A DNA stretch of 64,000 nt from Alkalicoccus luteus (GTDB lineage: Bacteria > Bacillota > Bacilli > Bacillales > Salisediminibacteriaceae). The DNA lies in the NCBI GenBank assembly GCA_052061695.1, contig JBPZEY010000004.1. The stretch is one strand, 5' to 3'. The stretch's first letter is position 1. Each line of letters begins with the position of its first letter. A model generated the notes under the pieces. That model made no database searches. It was not told where the DNA came from and was given only the letters and a program-made list of their open reading frames with translations. Below are positions 61,138 to 64,000 of the stretch, piece by piece. A program made the position numbers and the translations under genes.

Positions 61138-63333
61138 TCATTGCGGCGTCTTTTCCATCTCCGCCATGACCCAGCAGCTGTAATCCTCAAGGAGCTGCAG
61201 ATCCTTGTCGGTAAACGTGTGCGGCCTGGCATCGACGACACAGAGTGTGCCGACAGCCTGACCTCCTTCTGTAAGCAGCGGAACCCCGGCATAAAACCGT
61301 ACGCCATAGTTGACGACATTCGGGTGCAGGCAGTACGCTTCATCCTCTTTCGTATCCGGAATCACAAGCGGCTTTTTGTAATCAACGACGAAGGCGCAGA
61401 GCGTTTCTTCTTTGGGCGTCCCATGCTGAACTGCCGGATCCTCGTGAGGCACGCCTTCAATCGCTTTGACGTACTGCTTGTTTTCATCGATGAGGGAGAT
61501 AAAGCTGATCGGCATGTGGAACGCGCGCTGGACGGCGCGCACAATCCGGTCATACTTTTCCTCAAAGCTGCTCGTGCTGACTTTCAGAGCCCGATAGGCC
61601 TCCAGCCGGGCCGTTTCTGCTTCCGCTGTTCCCGGAACCGGTTCCGGGGGCTTGTGCAGACGTTCGCGGCTTTGATGGACTGCCACAGCAAGCTCTGCTG
61701 CCGGGACGGGGCGTGATAAGTAGTAGCCCTGCATTTCACCGCATCCCAGGCGCTCCAGCGTGCGCAGCTGAATCTCGGTTTCCACGCCTTCGGCTGTCAC
61801 ATCCAGATGAAGCCGCTCAGCCAGAGACAGGATAAACATCACGATGTCATAGCCGCGCCGGTCCATCTGCTCGTCGATTTCCTGAACGAATGACTGATCG
61901 ATTTTTATGCCGTCGAGATCAAGCTCCTTTAAATAGTTGAGCGAGGAATAGCTGACGCCGAAGTCATCGATCACCACACGAAATCCGAGCTCGCGAAGAT
62001 AACGGACAATTTTACGGCCGTGCTCCGCATCGTCGACCAGCGTCTGTTCGGTCATCTCCAGCTCGAACCGTTCGGGAGGCTGCCCGCATCGTTCGATCAC
62101 GTCAATGACAGAGCGAAGCATCGCTGGACGGTTAAACAGCTTCGTAGAGATATTGACAGCCGTACGGCCTTCAGCAAACAGCTCTGGATACGTATGCATA
62201 TCACGGCAGACGCGCTCCAGAACAAAGCTCGTTACTTCTTCAATAAGCGAGCTTTTTTCCGCCACGGGTATAAAGATCGAGGGCGGCACGGTGCCAAGCT
62301 TGGGGGAATGCCAGCGGGCCAGCGCTTCAAACTGCATCTTGCCTGCAGCCGGCTGCAGCTTCGGCTGGTAGTAGACTTCGAGATCCCCGTTTCGTACTGC
62401 GCGAATCAGCTCCACTTCCACATACAGCTCGTCCAGCAGTTTTTCTGTTGCCGCATTTCCTCCGTAGAAACGGATCTCCCCAGGTCCGGCCTGTTTCGCA
62501 TCCATCATCGCGGTACAGGCATTGGCAATCATCATGCTCGCATTTTCAGACATGGAAGCAGCGCCGATGCATGCGGAAAGCGAGATTTCGATCCCGTCCA
62601 CTTCATATGTATGGGACTCAATCACCTGCAGCACATCATTTGCTGCCGCTTCGGCCGCTTCCTGATTGGACGGCGCAAGAACAGCGATAAACTCATCTCC
62701 ATCAACCCGCCCAAACACCGTTCCTTCCGGCAGAACCCGGCCGATGCCGGCAGCAAGCTTCTGGAGCATCTCGTTGCCTTCTTCGATACCGAGCAGCTCA
62801 TTTAACAGCCGGAAGCGGTCCAAGTTTATGTACAGGACGACGACTTCTCCGCGCTCCAGACGTTCCATCCGCTGATGCAGCTCTCCCTTTACCCGGATTA
62901 AGTTCGGAAGCTTCGTCAAGTAATCAATGTTCTCCATGGAGGACAACAGCTCCGTATGAGACCGCTCGGACAAATCACTTGTCATGCTCAGTACAAAACA
63001 GACGTTACCCGACTCATCCTCAATCGGCATCAGAATGGAGGTAGCATACGAAGCCACATCTGTTACCTTATTCATTTTGTCGGAATAAAACACCGGCTCC
63101 TTCTGTTCCCGCGCCCGGTCATACTGATCCTGTAGCGGCCCGGCTACTTCAGGCGGATAGATGCCTCTGATCGTCTGTCCCCGATAATTGTCCGGAAGGG
63201 AGCCAAGCGTGATGCCATCCGGCGTCACCGCTTCATAGACATAATCAGCTCCCTCCACTTTCATTAGAAACACCATTCGGTACAGCCTGCTGAAAAATTG
63301 AAATAAGTAGTGTGGATCTGCGTGCACCAGCAT
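61138..63333 (-). CDS. PAS-GGDEF-EAL-GAF signalling protein, probable c-di-GMP phosphodiesterase
   Basis: 731 residues. Residues about 5-125 are PAS-like; about 130-290 are a GGDEF domain whose motif is degenerate (RVDGDEF instead of RGGDEF), so cyclase activity is doubtful; about 300-550 are an EAL domain with intact features (FEALARW, NIST, EMTEQTL, IDDFGVSYSSLNYL, KIDQSF, TAEGVET); about 570-731 are a GAF domain (FISLIDENKQYVKAIEG, YAGVPLLTEGGQAVGTLCVVD). It likely degrades c-di-GMP in response to signals bound by PAS or GAF. AGAGGATG precedes the ATG. It has no membrane segment. Confidence 0.88.
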   Translation of the reverse strand: MLVHADPHYLFQFFSRLYRMVFLMKVEGADYVYEAVTPDGITLGSLPDNYRGQTIRGIYPPEVAGPLQDQYDRAREQKEPVFYSDKMNKVTDVASYATSILMPIEDESGNVCFVLSMTSDLSERSHTELLSSMENIDYLTKLPNLIRVKGELHQRMERLERGEVVVLYINLDRFRLLNELLGIEEGNEMLQKLAAGIGRVLPEGTVFGRVDGDEFIAVLAPSNQEAAEAAANDVLQVIESHTYEVDGIEISLSACIGAASMSENASMMIANACTAMMDAKQAGPGEIRFYGGNAATEKLLDELYVEVELIRAVRNGDLEVYYQPKLQPAAGKMQFEALARWHSPKLGTVPPSIFIPVAEKSSLIEEVTSFVLERVCRDMHTYPELFAEGRTAVNISTKLFNRPAMLRSVIDVIERCGQPPERFELEMTEQTLVDDAEHGRKIVRYLRELGFRVVIDDFGVSYSSLNYLKELDLDGIKIDQSFVQEIDEQMDRRGYDIVMFILSLAERLHLDVTAEGVETEIQLRTLERLGCGEMQGYYLSRPVPAAELAVAVHQSRERLHKPPEPVPGTAEAETARLEAYRALKVSTSSFEEKYDRIVRAVQRAFHMPISFISLIDENKQYVKAIEGVPHEDPAVQHGTPKEETLCAFVVDYKKPLVIPDTKEDEAYCLHPNVVNYGVRFYAGVPLLTEGGQAVGTLCVVDARPHTFTDKDLQLLEDYSCWVMAEMEKTPQ

Positions 63334-63374
63334 GCGTTTTTCATCCTCTCTGGAACCTCTCTTGCTTTTATCGG

Positions 63375-63806
63375 CTATTCCGCGCTTTTCTTCATCTCCG
63401 GCGGTTCATGCTTCACGTACGTTCCCGCGATAAAATCGTGTACCGCGCGCCGGTCTTTACGCACGAGTACCATAATCACACTCGCAAGCAGCGCAATGCC
63501 GAGCGTCAAAGCGTACACAATCCCGGCTCCGAAGACGCGCATCAGCATCGTACCAATCCCGACCTTTTTCCCATCTATTCTCGCAATTCGGATGCCAAAC
63601 GCATATTTCCCGACGGAATAGCCGTACCATAATGCCGGTACCACCACTGCATAAACCGCCTGTAAAATGTTCTGGATCAGATCACCCGCCGTGAATTCCT
63701 GATAGACGATATAGCTGATCATGACCCAGACCACGGTAATCAGCAAGCCGTCAACGATATTGGCTCCGAGCCTCGACAAAAATCCTGCTGGTCTCGAAAC
63801 TGTCAC
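63375..63806 (-). CDS. RDD family membrane protein
   Basis: 143 residues with three or four membrane helices. RPAGFLSRLGANIVDGLLI carries the R-D pair and RKDRRAVHDFIAGTYV the second D of the RDD signature. GAAGGAG precedes the GTG start. RDD proteins have been linked to Na+/H+ exchange in some halophiles, though most are uncharacterised. Confidence 0.87.
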   Translation of the reverse strand: MTVSRPAGFLSRLGANIVDGLLITVVWVMISYIVYQEFTAGDLIQNILQAVYAVVVPALWYGYSVGKYAFGIRIARIDGKKVGIGTMLMRVFGAGIVYALTLGIALLASVIMVLVRKDRRAVHDFIAGTYVKHEPPEMKKSAE

Positions 63807-63857
63807 AGTACCATCTCCTTCTGCTGCTTCTTTACCCTGATCCTCCGCCGTTCAAGC

Positions 63858-64000
63858 TCATTTCCATTCGCTCGCCGGCCGGAAGCGGAGCGCAGACCAA
63901 TCCTCGTCGATAGCAATTTGCCGGACTGCTTTAAACTCCTTTTTCTCCATACTGCTCCAGCCTTGATCGCGGCTGATCTCTGTGCTGTATTTTTTGGAGG
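63858..64000 (-). CDS. C-terminal end of an unidentified gene (5' part beyond window)
   Basis: One minus-strand frame is open from the right edge to a TGA at 63860-63858 and ends with EDWSALRFRPASEWK. It is the only open frame entering from the right on this strand, and the following RDD gene is in the same direction 51 bases later. Too little is visible to name it. Confidence 0.4.
   Translation of the reverse strand, partial: SKKYSTEISRDQGWSSMEKKEFKAVRQIAIDEDWSALRFRPASEWK

Overview
The window looks like the chromosome of a haloalkaliphilic, low-to-mid GC Firmicute of the Bacillaceae (Alkalicoccus / Salisediminibacterium-like). The evidence is Bacillus-type ribosome binding sites (AGGAGG and variants), frequent GTG and TTG starts, SigA-type promoters, strongly acidic secreted proteins, a high-alkaline subtilisin, an NhaP-type Na+/H+ antiporter, arginine deiminase, a GH65 maltose phosphorylase and Fur boxes of the Bacillus type. 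The genus is an inference. No rRNA, tRNA or CRISPR array was seen.

Layout. 1-6 kb: a quinone-responsive ring-cleaving dioxygenase (cut by the left edge) with two operator-like sites in its promoter, a short-chain dehydrogenase, a fatty acid desaturase, a DUF2157/GDYXXLXY membrane pair and arcA. 6-12 kb: a metal-binding-looking lipoprotein joined to a two-component system, a soluble-sensor-free chemoreceptor, and small membrane and acetyltransferase genes. 12-18.4 kb: oligoendopeptidase F, a lytic transglycosylase, two lipoproteins, an unannotated-looking 52-residue membrane protein and a GltS-type transporter. 18.5-26 kb: the ycgR-ycgQ permease pair, the antiporter, and a Fur-controlled iron locus (type 2 ferredoxin-NADP reductase diverging from a siderophore binding protein and two permeases). 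26-29.3 kb: maltose phosphorylase followed by an aminoglycoside adenylyltransferase-like gene.

29.6-32 kb is the most interesting part. A PlcR-like XRE-TPR regulator diverges from a 42-residue secreted peptide precursor that ends in two copies of a PapR-like motif (ADLPYED and MDLPYED), and 31 bp after the peptide gene lies a subtilisin gene. This looks like a complete peptide quorum-sensing module wired directly to an exoprotease, with a gene order and a doubled pheromone unlike the Bacillus cereus system. It is followed by an 11-copy AGTA microsatellite, a terminator and an intergenic array of degenerate repeats spaced at 21 bp.

32.7-46.4 kb: a tightly overlapping operon of detoxification-like enzymes (APH-type kinase, Nudix, two GNATs and a VOC gene broken by one nonsense codon), several dehydrogenases, hpt, a coupled penicillin acylase/PPOX pair, a phosphatase, a flavin reductase-like protein, an amidohydrolase and an Rrf2-MFS operon. 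46.43-49.65 kb: an AT-rich transposable element with 46-bp imperfect terminal inverted repeats, an unassigned 648-residue zinc-ribbon transposase, a small helical accessory protein and a P-loop kinase cargo gene. 49.7-64 kb: a methyltransferase, an ABC-2 exporter, a coupled amidinohydrolase/nucleotidyltransferase pair, a membrane-anchored Lon-type (S16) peptidase, a frameshifted DinB gene, an LPXTA-anchored acidic surface protein, SRAP/YedK, the NAD(P)HX repair enzyme, a GGDEF-EAL-GAF protein and an RDD protein.
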